Below are positions 1 to 8,603 of a stretch of DNA of 64,000 nt, one piece after another. The stretch lies in assembly GCA_046296415.1 (NCBI GenBank), contig JBKBLN010000001.1:124001-188000 (forward strand), written 5' to 3'. Position 1 is the stretch's first letter, and every line of letters begins with the position of its first letter. The notes beneath the pieces were generated by a model that did no database searches, was not told the DNA's origin, and was given only the letters and a program-made list of their open reading frames with translations. The DNA comes from CAYNRA01 sp046296415. GTDB lineage: Bacteria > Bacteroidota > Bacteroidia > Cytophagales > Spirosomataceae. Position numbers and translations under genes: made by a program.

Positions 1-154
1 AACCATTTGATACACGGCATGCGGGGGACCACTCTGGATTCATATCAGCAGTGAAAACGCGGGCTTCTGGAAAAAAAGCATTCAATTCGTTTATGAACGC
101 CTTCACCAACGACACCCGTTTGCCGGCTGAAGTGATCAATATGTTACGTTTCAT
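1..154 (-). CDS. ATP-grasp (carbamoyl-phosphate-synthase-like) protein, N-terminal part
   Basis: The first 51 codons of a gene run off the left edge of the window. The ATG is at 154-152 on the minus strand. The visible protein begins MKRNILITSAGKRVSLVKAF and continues to a TADMNPEWSPACR segment. This is the usual Rossmann-like N-terminal lobe of stand-alone ATP-grasp enzymes resembling carbamoyl-phosphate synthase large subunit, with a glycine-containing first loop and an acidic residue at the end of strand 2. The ATP-binding and catalytic part is outside the window, so family and function rest on the N-terminus only. It lies downstream of the NeuD-type gene in the same direction and probably belongs to the same modification block. 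A second ATP-grasp gene at the other end of that block makes this pair notable. Confidence 0.65.
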   Translation of the reverse strand, partial: MKRNILITSAGKRVSLVKAFINELNAFFPEARVFTADMNPEWSPACRVSNG

Positions 155-284
155 GTAAGGGTTTAGGTAGTTTCTCTACGTCTATATTTAGCGATTCCAA
201 AACAAAAAGGAGTTGAATAATAGATTTGGACTTTACTTATTAACACCTTTTAAAAAGCAAATATAGACGATAACTTTTATTTCC

Positions 285-917
285 CTAGTATTTAAAATGT
301 ATCAATTGCTCCTGAGATAATTTTTTTACTTCTCGGGCAGGATTTCCGACCATTACTTGGTTGGATGGGATCGATCGGGTAACCACTGTCCCTGCTCCTA
401 TGGTGGTATTTTCGCCGACTTCAATGCCTTGAACTAGGATTGCTCCTGCTCCGACGAATACACCCCGATTTAACTTAACTCCGCCACAAAGAATCGCTCC
501 AGGGGCCACATGACAAAAGTCGTCCACCACACAATCATGCCCCAATTGGGCACCCGTATTAATAATCACTTGCTTGCCTACTTGGACTTCAGCTTGAATG
601 ACCGCTCGATGTATAACCACCGTCCCGTCACCTATTTGAGCAGTTGGACTGACCATGGCCGAGGAATGTATCAACGTCTCATAATGTAAAAAGCATAATT
701 GCTTGTATTTTTTGTAGCGGCTGCCGTTATCGCCTATAGCTAAAAAAAAGGAGTCCTTGATAGAAAGTTGGTCGATCGAGTGAATAGGAGACACCGAATA
801 ACCATAAAAGTGCCGAACCGAGGGATTATCATCATGTATCCGTGAGACAATCTTTTGATTATCCATGCATACCTCAAATATTACCCTTGCATGCCCTCCT
901 GCTCCAATGATTTGCAT
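285..917 (-). CDS. NeuD/PglD-type sugar O/N-acyltransferase
   Basis: A 210-residue acyltransferase of the left-handed beta-helix class. Residues 3-12 form the small Rossmann-like PglD N-terminal loop (IIGAGGHARV), which binds the nucleotide sugar in PglD. From about residue 85 to 185 hexapeptide repeats build the acetyl-CoA-binding coil. His127 in a GHD triplet and His136 match the catalytic region of the family, and GNPAR at 191-195 is the usual end of the coil. The family transfers acetyl groups from acetyl-CoA to amino or hydroxyl groups of nucleotide sugars or sialic acid; the acceptor here cannot be read from sequence. It follows three CapK-like genes, so it may act in the same side-group modification pathway. 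Confidence 0.8.
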   Translation of the reverse strand: MQIIGAGGHARVIFEVCMDNQKIVSRIHDDNPSVRHFYGYSVSPIHSIDQLSIKDSFFLAIGDNGSRYKKYKQLCFLHYETLIHSSAMVSPTAQIGDGTVVIHRAVIQAEVQVGKQVIINTGAQLGHDCVVDDFCHVAPGAILCGGVKLNRGVFVGAGAILVQGIEVGENTTIGAGTVVTRSIPSNQVMVGNPAREVKKLSQEQLIHFKY

Positions 918-959
918 AGATATTTATAAATTATTTACGCAAATAAATATAAAATTATA

Positions 960-2225
960 TCAATTTCTCATATTGTTAACAAACTTTTTTCGCTTTCCAC
1001 TAGCCAAAAACGGAATTTCATTAACCCATTCGTAACTTACGTTAGTTTCTTTTCCAATTATTTCCTTCAAAGTTTGTAAAAATAAATTAATATTTAATTG
1101 GGTTGGATCTGCGTTCAGTTTGATGGTAAAGTCAGTGTAAGATTCTTGGATTAATTGATATTGTTTAATTTGAGGAAATTCCCACATCATGACGGTGATA
1201 GTATGTGGTGAAATCATTTCGCCTGACGAATTGAAAATCTGATCAATGCGTCGTCCTTCAATTTGAGTGAAGACTAACTGGTTTGATCGTTCCCAATATT
1301 GTATTGCCCCGACATCTCCTGTATCATATCGAATAAATGGCATAGCTCGATTGTACAAGTCAGTGAGAATAATTCGGCCTTTTTGGCCCATAGAAACAGG
1401 CTCATCCTTTTCGAAATCAAGAATTTCAATGAAATAACTTGCTGTATTGATTACATAAGCATGGCCGGAGCCGGGTATTTGCTGGGCAATGATTCCATTT
1501 TCCATATTTGAATATCGAGCATACAAATGTGTTCCGGTTCGCTTTCGGAATTCTTCTTGTGTGGAAGGACCTAGGGTTTCTGAAATGGAAATAGCGGATT
1601 GGAAAGGGTTCGTGTACAGGTCATGGTCACGCAAATACTGGACAAACGCATCATAGAAGGAGGCATAACCCAACAAACTAGAATGGGTGGCATTGGCTTG
1701 CCGAATGAGCTTTTCCATGGTAGAGTGGTTCTGCATGGAAATATCCAATGGAAAAACATTTTGAGCCCAATGTACCCACCAAGGTCTTTTATTCATTCTT
1801 CCCCAAATGCGCGCATAAATTAGCGGATTTCCAACCTGATAGCCAACCATTCCAGACATGACAAGGTTTTCGGCTAACAATTGTTTTCGTTTTCGGCTAT
1901 TTTGAAAACACACAAATGGGACGCCCGTCGACCCACTCGTCATCATCCGATGAAGCTTTTCTCTTTTAAACTCATGAGAAAGTACACCATCCTCCATCAT
2001 TCGGAGTTTGTTCATGACTGGCCAGGTGGATAAATCCTCTGGAGGAAGCCCTTTGTAGGCTTCGCAGTGGGTTGAGGCGTACTCTAATATTTCTCTTATT
2101 TGTTGGTTTTGATTGGAGTTGGACTCTATTTGTTCCCTAATACAAGCTTGTAAGGAAATTAGCCCTCCTCCAAGCAATCGGTTTTTGAGAGCATACAATA
2201 AGCCCCGAAAGTTGGATTTCATCAT
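960..2225 (-). CDS. CapK/PaaK-family adenylate-forming enzyme, copy 1
   Basis: A 421-residue member of the phenylacetate-CoA ligase (PaaK)/CapK family. The P-loop TSGSTGVPF lies at residues 96-104, a YSNMENGI segment at 238-245 takes the place of the usual YG-x-TE motif, RYDTGD is at 299-304, EGRRIDQ at 323-329, and a C-terminal SGKRK at 409-413 supplies the lysine typical of the adenylation step. The family activates carboxylic acids as acyl-adenylates, often passing them to CoA; CapK proteins occur in capsule loci but their substrates are mostly unknown. It is the third of three tandem paralogues, starting 1 nt after the stop of copy 2. The substrate is unknown; activation of a carboxylate for an amide or ester side group is an inference. 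Confidence 0.75.
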   Translation of the reverse strand: MMKSNFRGLLYALKNRLLGGGLISLQACIREQIESNSNQNQQIREILEYASTHCEAYKGLPPEDLSTWPVMNKLRMMEDGVLSHEFKREKLHRMMTSGSTGVPFVCFQNSRKRKQLLAENLVMSGMVGYQVGNPLIYARIWGRMNKRPWWVHWAQNVFPLDISMQNHSTMEKLIRQANATHSSLLGYASFYDAFVQYLRDHDLYTNPFQSAISISETLGPSTQEEFRKRTGTHLYARYSNMENGIIAQQIPGSGHAYVINTASYFIEILDFEKDEPVSMGQKGRIILTDLYNRAMPFIRYDTGDVGAIQYWERSNQLVFTQIEGRRIDQIFNSSGEMISPHTITVMMWEFPQIKQYQLIQESYTDFTIKLNADPTQLNINLFLQTLKEIIGKETNVSYEWVNEIPFLASGKRKKFVNNMRN

Positions 2226-2226
2226 T

Positions 2227-3513
2227 TCAATTAGAATAGATCACCATTTTATTCTCGAATATTTTTGCCTTATATCCCTGCAAGACCAAAGGTGAATGAA
2301 TAAATTCAAGTTTTATTTGTGCATTTTTACCCAATATTTGGCCAATCTCTGATTTGAGTTTTTGTTGATCAATTTCAGTTTTGTTTGTCTGAATAATCAC
2401 AGTATAATCATGAGTACATTCTTGAATAACACGATATTGCAGAATATTTGGAAAGCGCCAAAAGAGTACAGTCAATGTATGAGGTGAAACAGGTTCGCCG
2501 TAGGTTGAAAACAATTGATCCATTTTTCGCCCCTCAATGGAGCTAAATACCCATCGATGCAGGGAGGGATTGTAGTTCATTTTTCCGATGTCACCTGTAT
2601 CATACCGAATAAATGGCATGGCATAGTTAAATAGATCGGTTACTACGATGCGGCCAAGCGTACCTTGTGGGACAGGTTGATCGGAGTTTAAATCTAATAT
2701 TTCTATGAAGTAATGGGCATCGTTGACCACATAAAGTCCATCAGAATCTGGCAGCTGTTGTGCTAGGATTCCGTTTTCTTCATTGGAGTACCGAGCACAA
2801 AGTGGAGATCCAGAACGAAGAAGGAATTCACGTTGTACCTCAGAACACAACGTTTCCCCTACCGCAAGTGCAGATAAATAAGAAGGGAGTATTAAGTTAT
2901 TTTCTCTTAAAAATTGTACAAAACGATGGAAAAATGAACCATAACTATAAATACTGGATGGCCTTTTACAGGATTCTGAAATGACTTGCCTAAAAACCGA
3001 ATCATTCAACGTTGAAATTTCGACTGGAATGATGTGTTGCATCCAGAATTTCCACTTAGGTTTTTGGTTGGGACTATTCCATATTCTTGGATAGATCAAT
3101 CGATTTCCAATCTGATATCCAGCTTTTTCTGCAAAAAATAAATTTTCTGCCAGGACATGGTGGTACTTCGCTTGGTTTTGGTAGCTAGTGAAAGGAATGC
3201 CTGTTGAACCACTTGTTTTTCTTTTAAAAAGAGGATCCGTTGTCCCTGAACTAGAAAGAAACGATGGATTCTCTCGCATCATTAGTTTATTAGTTACCGG
3301 CCAGTTGGCAAGGTTACCAGGTATATAATCTGCGTAAAATGAACAAGTTTTTGAGGCATGAGTTTGAAGTAGGTGGATGCATTCCGCCTGCCACATGGCC
3401 ACCGACTTGGGGTTCTGCCACAAGTATTTTAGCTGGCCTAAATTCGACCGAACTGGTGATTTATTTATCCAATCTTGAAAGAAGAACAGGTGATGCCGTA
3501 ATCGAGGCAACAT
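2227..3513 (-). CDS. CapK/PaaK-family adenylate-forming enzyme, copy 2 (divergent C-terminus)
   Basis: A 428-residue paralogue of the genes on both sides. TSGSTGIPF is at residues 100-108, YSNEENGI at 242-249, RYDTGD at 303-308 and EGRKMDQ at 327-333, so the ATP-binding core is intact. The C-terminal end differs from copies 1 and 3: where they have SGKRK, this copy reads LQGYKAK (411-417). A lysine is kept near the expected place but the arginine-lysine cluster is lost. This suggests a changed substrate or a changed second half-reaction, or early drift. The gene follows copy 3 after 54 nt and runs directly into copy 1, as expected for one operon. Confidence 0.72.
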   Translation of the reverse strand: MLPRLRHHLFFFQDWINKSPVRSNLGQLKYLWQNPKSVAMWQAECIHLLQTHASKTCSFYADYIPGNLANWPVTNKLMMRENPSFLSSSGTTDPLFKRKTSGSTGIPFTSYQNQAKYHHVLAENLFFAEKAGYQIGNRLIYPRIWNSPNQKPKWKFWMQHIIPVEISTLNDSVFRQVISESCKRPSSIYSYGSFFHRFVQFLRENNLILPSYLSALAVGETLCSEVQREFLLRSGSPLCARYSNEENGILAQQLPDSDGLYVVNDAHYFIEILDLNSDQPVPQGTLGRIVVTDLFNYAMPFIRYDTGDIGKMNYNPSLHRWVFSSIEGRKMDQLFSTYGEPVSPHTLTVLFWRFPNILQYRVIQECTHDYTVIIQTNKTEIDQQKLKSEIGQILGKNAQIKLEFIHSPLVLQGYKAKIFENKMVIYSN

Positions 3514-3567
3514 AGAGGTAAGGATGTGGAGGTAAATGGACTGATCTCGTAAAAATAGATCTTTAAA

Positions 3568-4836
3568 TCAATTTTTCCATCTATTGACAACATGTTTTCG
3601 TTTCCCACTTTCTAGGATAGGAATTTCGATAACCCATTGTATCTCTATGTTGGCATCGAGACCAAAACATTCTTTGAGGCGTTGGATCAGATAAGTCGTG
3701 TCAAGATCTTCTTTTTGAGCATTTAGAACCATCGAATACGCAGCTTCATCCTTCTGGATAAATTGAAACTGTTTTACCTTTGGGAACTCCCACATGAGAT
3801 TCGTTATGAAGAATGGGGAAACCATCTGGCCTTTGGTATCAAAAATTTGATCAACCCTTCTTCCTTCCACCGAGGAAAGAACTGTACTGGTACCATGCTC
3901 CCCTTGACCTACTATGCCAAGATCTCCGGTATCATATCGAATAAAAGGCATGGCTTCGTTGAATAAGTCAGTAATCACAATTCGGCCTTTTTCTCCGGGT
4001 TGGGCAGGAGCGTCGTTATCCAATTGAAGAATTTCAATGATATAACTGGCTTGATTAATCAGGTATTCATAGTTAGATCCAGCCACCTGCTGCGCAATAA
4101 TTCCATTTTCCATGTTGGAGTATCTAGCATTCAGGGGAGTTTGGGTGTAGTCAAAAAACTTCCGAGCAGTTTCGGGAGATAATGACTCTGAAATAGCGAG
4201 TGCGGAATGAAACGGAGGAATTTTTAAATCTTCAACTTGTAAGTATTTGGTAAATGCGTCAAAAAATGAGGCATAGCCAATGATTGCGCAAGGCTGTTTC
4301 TCGGCTATCTGAATAACTTTCTTAAACGTTGAAGGATCCAACCTCGCGATATCGATCGGTATTGAATTGATTATTTTATTTTTCCACCAAGGTTTTTGTG
4401 TAGCTTTTGTCCAGTTTCGTATATAGATTAGTGGATCGCCCACCTGATATCCACTTAGTCTAGACATGAAAATATTTTCTGCCAAGACCTGCGTACGCTT
4501 TCGTGGATTATGGAAGCAGGTAAAGGGTGTGCCGGTGGATCCACTCGTGGTAACTTTATACAAAGGCTTATTTTTGTACAGTGAAGAGTGAGCTATTCCC
4601 CTCAGTAAATCTTTTTTAGTGACGACAGGCCATGACTGAAGGTTGTCAACAGGAAAGTCTCGATAGAAATCACAGGTTGCCTGGGTGTGCTTTAATATCG
4701 AGGTTAGTTGTTGTTCTTGGAAATCTTTGGTCTTTTTTGGATCTTCCCAAATGGATTCAACTAACCTTAAGGCACTCCATAGATCAGTTTTAAGAATGGA
4801 ATGAAATCCGTGGAAGAAAGAAGATCGAAAGTTCAT
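3568..4836 (-). CDS. CapK/PaaK-family adenylate-forming enzyme, copy 3
   Basis: A 422-residue paralogue, first of the three in transcription order. TSGSTGTPF is at residues 97-105, YSNMENGI at 239-246, RYDTGD at 300-305, and SGKRK at 410-414. It shares with copy 1 the central YSNMENGIIAQQ stretch and the C-terminal signature, so copies 1 and 3 look closer to each other than to copy 2. Its ATG overlaps the TAA of the upstream ATP-grasp gene by one base (4836), which implies translational coupling between the two. The family is known to make acyl-adenylates; what acid is activated here is not known. Confidence 0.75.
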   Translation of the reverse strand: MNFRSSFFHGFHSILKTDLWSALRLVESIWEDPKKTKDFQEQQLTSILKHTQATCDFYRDFPVDNLQSWPVVTKKDLLRGIAHSSLYKNKPLYKVTTSGSTGTPFTCFHNPRKRTQVLAENIFMSRLSGYQVGDPLIYIRNWTKATQKPWWKNKIINSIPIDIARLDPSTFKKVIQIAEKQPCAIIGYASFFDAFTKYLQVEDLKIPPFHSALAISESLSPETARKFFDYTQTPLNARYSNMENGIIAQQVAGSNYEYLINQASYIIEILQLDNDAPAQPGEKGRIVITDLFNEAMPFIRYDTGDLGIVGQGEHGTSTVLSSVEGRRVDQIFDTKGQMVSPFFITNLMWEFPKVKQFQFIQKDEAAYSMVLNAQKEDLDTTYLIQRLKECFGLDANIEIQWVIEIPILESGKRKHVVNRWKN

Positions 4837-5906
4837 TAAATCGCTAACAGACTTTTTTCATTGAGAAGAATTGGGCGCTCGTCTACATCCCGTAAAAAGG
4901 CCAATCCCTCCTCAAATGTGTACATTTTATAATTGGAATTAAAGGTTGGGTGCTCCCAAATCAAAGATAATGTATCACTACCAAATGTAGCACCTGCAGC
5001 CGCAAAACAATAGGTTGTTGCAATGTGCCGAATATTAACTTCTGTTATTTTAGGATGACCATCGCAGTCCTCCTTGAGATCAACGGTGAAAAAACCATGC
5101 GGTGGTAATTGGACCTTTTCAAAAATGTATTCTACCGTTTTTTTAGCCACCTCGACAAGGGCAGGTTCGTTCAAAAATCGACCAAATGAAATATTGCCCG
5201 TAATGCCACTAGGCGCCACTTTAGACATGATATACCGAACTCGTTCGTTGCAAGCAGATCGAACCAGTTTACCTTGATAAAAAAGTAATTTGCACGCTAA
5301 ATTGCGTCCAGGAAGGAATTCACTAGCAATAAATTCTTTAATATCTTGATTTAAAAAAATCCAATGGTTTAAATCTCGTTCACTCGAGATCTTATAACTA
5401 CCAAATCCACTGGATCCTTCAGTTCCCCGGACCCAAAAAGGGCTGCTTGTTTTCTGAATGATTTCATTGTAGTTGAAATGGTCGGATTTGAAAGTAACAA
5501 ACTTAGGGATTAGATCAGTCCCTTCCAACGCTTCATATAATACTTGCTTGTTAAAAAATAGGTTGGCTGCCTCTAGGGGAGGAATGATAGAGGGTACAGG
5601 AAGAGCTTGATGTTTTTGACGTTTTGCCCATTCTAAAACCTCGTGTTCTGGTAGGATAATGGCCCCTGTGATACTTTCATCTTGAATGATTTTTTCGATG
5701 CTTGGCCAATATTCTGGATCTTCTGCTTTAGGTATTAAATACGTGGAATCAAACAATTCTTTGTTGTAAAGACCAAAGGCCAAAGGGTTTGAGTCCGTCC
5801 CAACTAGTGAGATTTCAGAATAAAGAGAGTTGGCGAGCTTAAGTCCATAGGCTAGACTACGAGGTGTAGGTCCGCCTACACCCGTAATGAGGAGTTTATT
5901 TTTCAT
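4836..5906 (-). CDS. ATP-grasp ligase (carbamoyl-phosphate-synthase-like)
   Basis: A 356-residue ATP-grasp protein. The N-terminal lobe begins LLITGVGGPTPRSLAYGL (5-22). A GTEGSSGFGS loop (161-170) is the glycine-rich ATP-covering loop, and the metal-binding end appears as DLKED at 276-280 with ITEVNIR at 287-293. ATP-grasp enzymes join a carboxylate to an amine, thiol or similar group through an acyl-phosphate. The partner gene directly after it (overlap TAATG) is a CapK-type enzyme, so both steps may serve one side-group of the polysaccharide, for example an amide-linked acid or amino acid; this is inference. It heads the modification block, after a 296-nt AT-rich gap. Confidence 0.75.
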   Translation of the reverse strand: MKNKLLITGVGGPTPRSLAYGLKLANSLYSEISLVGTDSNPLAFGLYNKELFDSTYLIPKAEDPEYWPSIEKIIQDESITGAIILPEHEVLEWAKRQKHQALPVPSIIPPLEAANLFFNKQVLYEALEGTDLIPKFVTFKSDHFNYNEIIQKTSSPFWVRGTEGSSGFGSYKISSERDLNHWIFLNQDIKEFIASEFLPGRNLACKLLFYQGKLVRSACNERVRYIMSKVAPSGITGNISFGRFLNEPALVEVAKKTVEYIFEKVQLPPHGFFTVDLKEDCDGHPKITEVNIRHIATTYCFAAAGATFGSDTLSLIWEHPTFNSNYKMYTFEEGLAFLRDVDERPILLNEKSLLAI

Positions 5907-6202
5907 TTTTTCCTAGTTTTGGGATATTGTCGTAGTATAGTTGTAATTTTTGAGTGATGTTGGTTGAACTTTTTTATTTTGAGCAAACTGAAGCACAAAT
6001 TTTACTAGGTCGATGTTTGTATTAAAGTAAAGAAAAATTTATAACAAAAGCCAATGTTTAATCTTGTTTTATGAAACTAACCAAAAGGCGTTTTGGAAGG
6101 TGGCAGACCTTGCATCTTCAATGGTTACCAATAATTGGGCTTTTTTTCCGTTCCTAATTAGGTTACTCTATTGACAAAATAACTAATTTTTGGTTAATTA
6201 TT
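5907..6202. other. AT-rich intergenic gap between polysaccharide assembly and modification blocks
   Basis: About 296 bases without a supported gene. The stretch is clearly AT-rich. No clean TAnnTTTG promoter box, strong hairpin or tRNA-like fold was found by eye on either strand. The only open frame on the minus strand is about 32 codons, has no start codon and resembles nothing known. It may hold a promoter for the ATP-grasp/CapK block or be a scar from replacement of cassettes, but nothing in the sequence shows this. Confidence 0.4.
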
Positions 6203-7402
6203 CTATGTAATTTTTTGAATTATCAGATTAAAGGTATTAGTAACGTGGTAATGGGTTTGTAAAAAAGAATGACCGAGTTGTCCCATGTGAGTCCAATTCT
6301 CTTGTTTGGATAAAAAAAGATCCAATTGGATTTTAAAATGGGCTAAGTTGCCAGATTCAGATGCAATACCAAAGCCTCCTTCCTCTACAATCTGACCAAT
6401 ATCGGTTGATTGATCAACCGCCAAGAAGACGGGGATCTTGGCCTCCAAATAGGCGAGCAGGCGGGAAGGGAAATTTGGGATGGTGAATCTAGGGTCAAGT
6501 AAAATCAGGCCGGCATCGGCTGTCGTGAGGATCTCTTGGAATTCTTGTTTCGGTACAAATGGAAGCCATTTTAGGTTGGGTAACTCCTTTTGTCTTTTCT
6601 CGATCAAGGGACGTTCCGTACCATCGCCTAGAATAAAGAAAAAGATGTCATGTCGATTTTTGACGGAGTCAATGGCATCCAGCAGAAAGTCAATCGCTTG
6701 AGGCTTTCCCAGGTTGCCACCATAGACAAATAAATGAGGTTTGGTTGGAATTCCATAGGTTGCGTTCAACCAATTTCGGTCTCGTTGAAAGGCCTGTCGA
6801 GGCTCGATGGAATTTGGATTGATCTCAATTCGATCGGCATCTATTTGGGGATTATGCTGTAGAATGTACTCTTTATTTCGGGGAGACATACACCCAATGT
6901 GGTCAGAAATTCGGTATAAATTATGTTCTACCCAATTGAAATAGCGATAGGTTGGAGAATTTTTCGAAAAATAACCAAGATCGACAGCATTTTGAGGGAA
7001 AATGTCTTTTAAGAGGAGGTATGTTTTACATTGGTACCGATTTTTTATGAATTTGACCAACGGAGCAATGGTGATGGGAGGGGTAGAGTAATACACCAAA
7101 TCCAGCCGATCGAAGCTCAAGTACTTCAGCATCGCCTTTCTAAAAAGAAACTGGATGGTCAATAGCGATAGCCCCTTTTCAATTACATTTGTTTTTTGAT
7201 AATTGAAAATTTTAACGTGTAAAAGGGTCAGATTACCTGTCCTTTCCACTCGTGTTTTTTCTTTTTCTTTTCTTTCCGTTGGGCAAATCACAGTGATTCG
7301 ATGTCCCTCACGAAGGAAACATCGAATCAGATCGGTGAAAATATTGCGGTCTTCCACATTCTTAATCGGAATCATGGAAATATATAGGATTTCCTTACTC
7401 AT
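6203..7402 (-). CDS. Glycosyltransferase family 4, WbuB-like
   Basis: A GT4 retaining glycosyltransferase of about 399 residues. The N-terminal domain (MSKEILYISMIPI) is followed by the conserved LLLKDIFPQNAVDLGYF segment seen in WbuB-type transferases. The C-terminal domain carries VYGGNLGKPQAIDFLLDAI and a GLILLDP...NFPSRLLAYLEAKIPVF donor-binding region. WbuB proteins transfer L-FucNAc or related residues in O-antigen loci. The gene lies directly after fnlC, whose product completes UDP-L-FucNAc, so a FucNAc transferase is the natural reading. I chose the ATG at 7402, which overlaps the fnlC stop as ATGAGTAA; a start three codons earlier (7411) is possible. Confidence 0.78.
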   Translation of the reverse strand: MSKEILYISMIPIKNVEDRNIFTDLIRCFLREGHRITVICPTERKEKEKTRVERTGNLTLLHVKIFNYQKTNVIEKGLSLLTIQFLFRKAMLKYLSFDRLDLVYYSTPPITIAPLVKFIKNRYQCKTYLLLKDIFPQNAVDLGYFSKNSPTYRYFNWVEHNLYRISDHIGCMSPRNKEYILQHNPQIDADRIEINPNSIEPRQAFQRDRNWLNATYGIPTKPHLFVYGGNLGKPQAIDFLLDAIDSVKNRHDIFFFILGDGTERPLIEKRQKELPNLKWLPFVPKQEFQEILTTADAGLILLDPRFTIPNFPSRLLAYLEAKIPVFLAVDQSTDIGQIVEEGGFGIASESGNLAHFKIQLDLFLSKQENWTHMGQLGHSFLQTHYHVTNTFNLIIQKIT

Positions 7403-8585
7403 TCCAGACAACTCGTTTGATGTAGTCGGTATAGCTAATGATAATTCTCACCACTTTCTCAGAGACATTGGGCATTGAATAGTCATATACCGGCCGGAAA
7501 TTTCTTTCTTCGCCCACTTTTTGCCGGAGGACTTGGCTCAACCCTTGCATGATGCGCTCAGGGGATAATCCCACCATCATCACCGACGCTTCCTCCATGG
7601 CCTCAGGGCGTTCGTGTGCTTCTCGGATATTTAAAGCACGGAAATTCAGGATGCTTGATTCTTCCGAAATCGTACCCGAATCAGACAGAACCGCATACGC
7701 ATTCATTTGGAGGGCATTGTAATCATGAAAGCCCAAAGGTTTCAAAAATTGAACTTCTGGACGAACTTTTACTTGTTTCTTCTCCAGCATATTGCGTGTT
7801 CTGGGGTGAGTAGAAACAATCACGGGTAATTGGTAGGTTTCGGCGATGGCGTTTAAGCTGTCCACAAGTCCTTGAAAGTTCCTGTCTGAGTTGATATTTT
7901 CTTCCCGGTGAGATGAAACTACAAAGAATTTTTCTTTTTCAAGATTCAGCTTAGCCAAAACGTCCGAACGTTCAATGAAGGGTCTGTAGTGGGTTAAAAC
8001 CTCAAACATAGGGGACCCTGTTTTGATGATTCGATCCGCCGATAACCCTTCGCGAAGCAGGTATTCCCGAGCAATCGAGCTGTAGGTCAGATTGATATCC
8101 GAGATATGATCGACAATTTTTCGATTGGTTTCTTCCGGAACTCGCTGATCAAAACATCGGTTCCCGGCCTCCATATGGAAAATAGGAATATGCCGTTTTT
8201 TGGCAGGAATGGCACACAAGCATGAATTGGTATCCCCCAAAACCAGGAAAGCGTCGGGCTTGAGTTCTTCCAGAACTGGATCGATTTTGATCAGAATGTT
8301 TCCGACGGTTTCTGTAGCAGTTTTTCCGGCAGCTTCTAAGAAGATATCGGGTTTTCTGAGTTGGAGATCTTCAAAAAAGATTTGATTTAATTCGTAATCA
8401 TAATTTTGTCCCGTGTGAACTAGGGTATGTTGAACCGCTTCGGAAGCGTCCAAAGCAGCAATGACGCGGGAGAGGCGAATGATTTCAGGCCGTGTACCCA
8501 CGACGGTCATAACCTTTAATTTGGTGATTGGTGATTGGTGACCAGTAACTGATGACTGGAGATTGGTTTTATTATTGTTCATCAA
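7395..8585 (-). CDS. fnlC: UDP-N-acetyl sugar 2-epimerase, FnlC/CapG type
   Basis: A WecB-fold epimerase that makes the last step to UDP-N-acetyl-L-fucosamine by inverting C2 of the FnlB product. VMTVVGTRPEIIRLSRV (25-41) is the usual N-terminus. HMEAGNRCFDQRVPEE, with the AGNRCFD variant, separates FnlC/CapG from true WecB, and SSHREEN and VLSDSGTISEESSIL are the family's sugar-nucleotide motifs. The first 25 codons lie in DNA made of a tandem heptanucleotide repeat, so the extension looks like a by-product of the neighbouring insertion. An ATG at 8510 would give the normal N-terminus. The gene belongs with fnlA and fnlB but is separated from fnlB by a four-helix-bundle gene. Confidence 0.88.
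   Translation of the reverse strand: MMNNNKTNLQSSVTGHQSPITKLKVMTVVGTRPEIIRLSRVIAALDASEAVQHTLVHTGQNYDYELNQIFFEDLQLRKPDIFLEAAGKTATETVGNILIKIDPVLEELKPDAFLVLGDTNSCLCAIPAKKRHIPIFHMEAGNRCFDQRVPEETNRKIVDHISDINLTYSSIAREYLLREGLSADRIIKTGSPMFEVLTHYRPFIERSDVLAKLNLEKEKFFVVSSHREENINSDRNFQGLVDSLNAIAETYQLPVIVSTHPRTRNMLEKKQVKVRPEVQFLKPLGFHDYNALQMNAYAVLSDSGTISEESSILNFRALNIREAHERPEAMEEASVMMVGLSPERIMQGLSQVLRQKVGEERNFRPVYDYSMPNVSEKVVRIIISYTDYIKRVVWNE
8522..8566. repeat. Tandem heptanucleotide repeat, left flank of four-helix-bundle gene
   Basis: Read on the plus strand, six and a half units of 7 nt follow each other: TGGTGAT, TGGTGAT, TGGTGAC, CAGTAAC, TGATGAC, TGGAGAT, TGG. The first units are near-perfect and later ones degrade. 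The array lies inside the 5' end of fnlC and codes for its odd N-terminal extension. The 13-mer GTGATTGGTGATT (8524-8536) recurs inverted at 8976-8988 on the other side of the small gene. Short tandem heptamers of this kind are known as STRR elements in cyanobacteria; whether this is the same class is not shown. Confidence 0.75.
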
Positions 8586-8603
8586 TAATTCTCTTTTGTT
8601 TTC

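Noticed and set aside
1299..1511. Plus-strand open frame opposite CapK copy 1, and many similar frames opposite other genes
   Set aside because: No start context, no recognisable motif, and the opposite strand holds a well-supported gene; these are frame shadows.
6060..6170. About 32-codon open frame on the minus strand in the gap before the ATP-grasp gene
   Set aside because: No start codon after the preceding stop and no similarity to any known protein; treated as chance.
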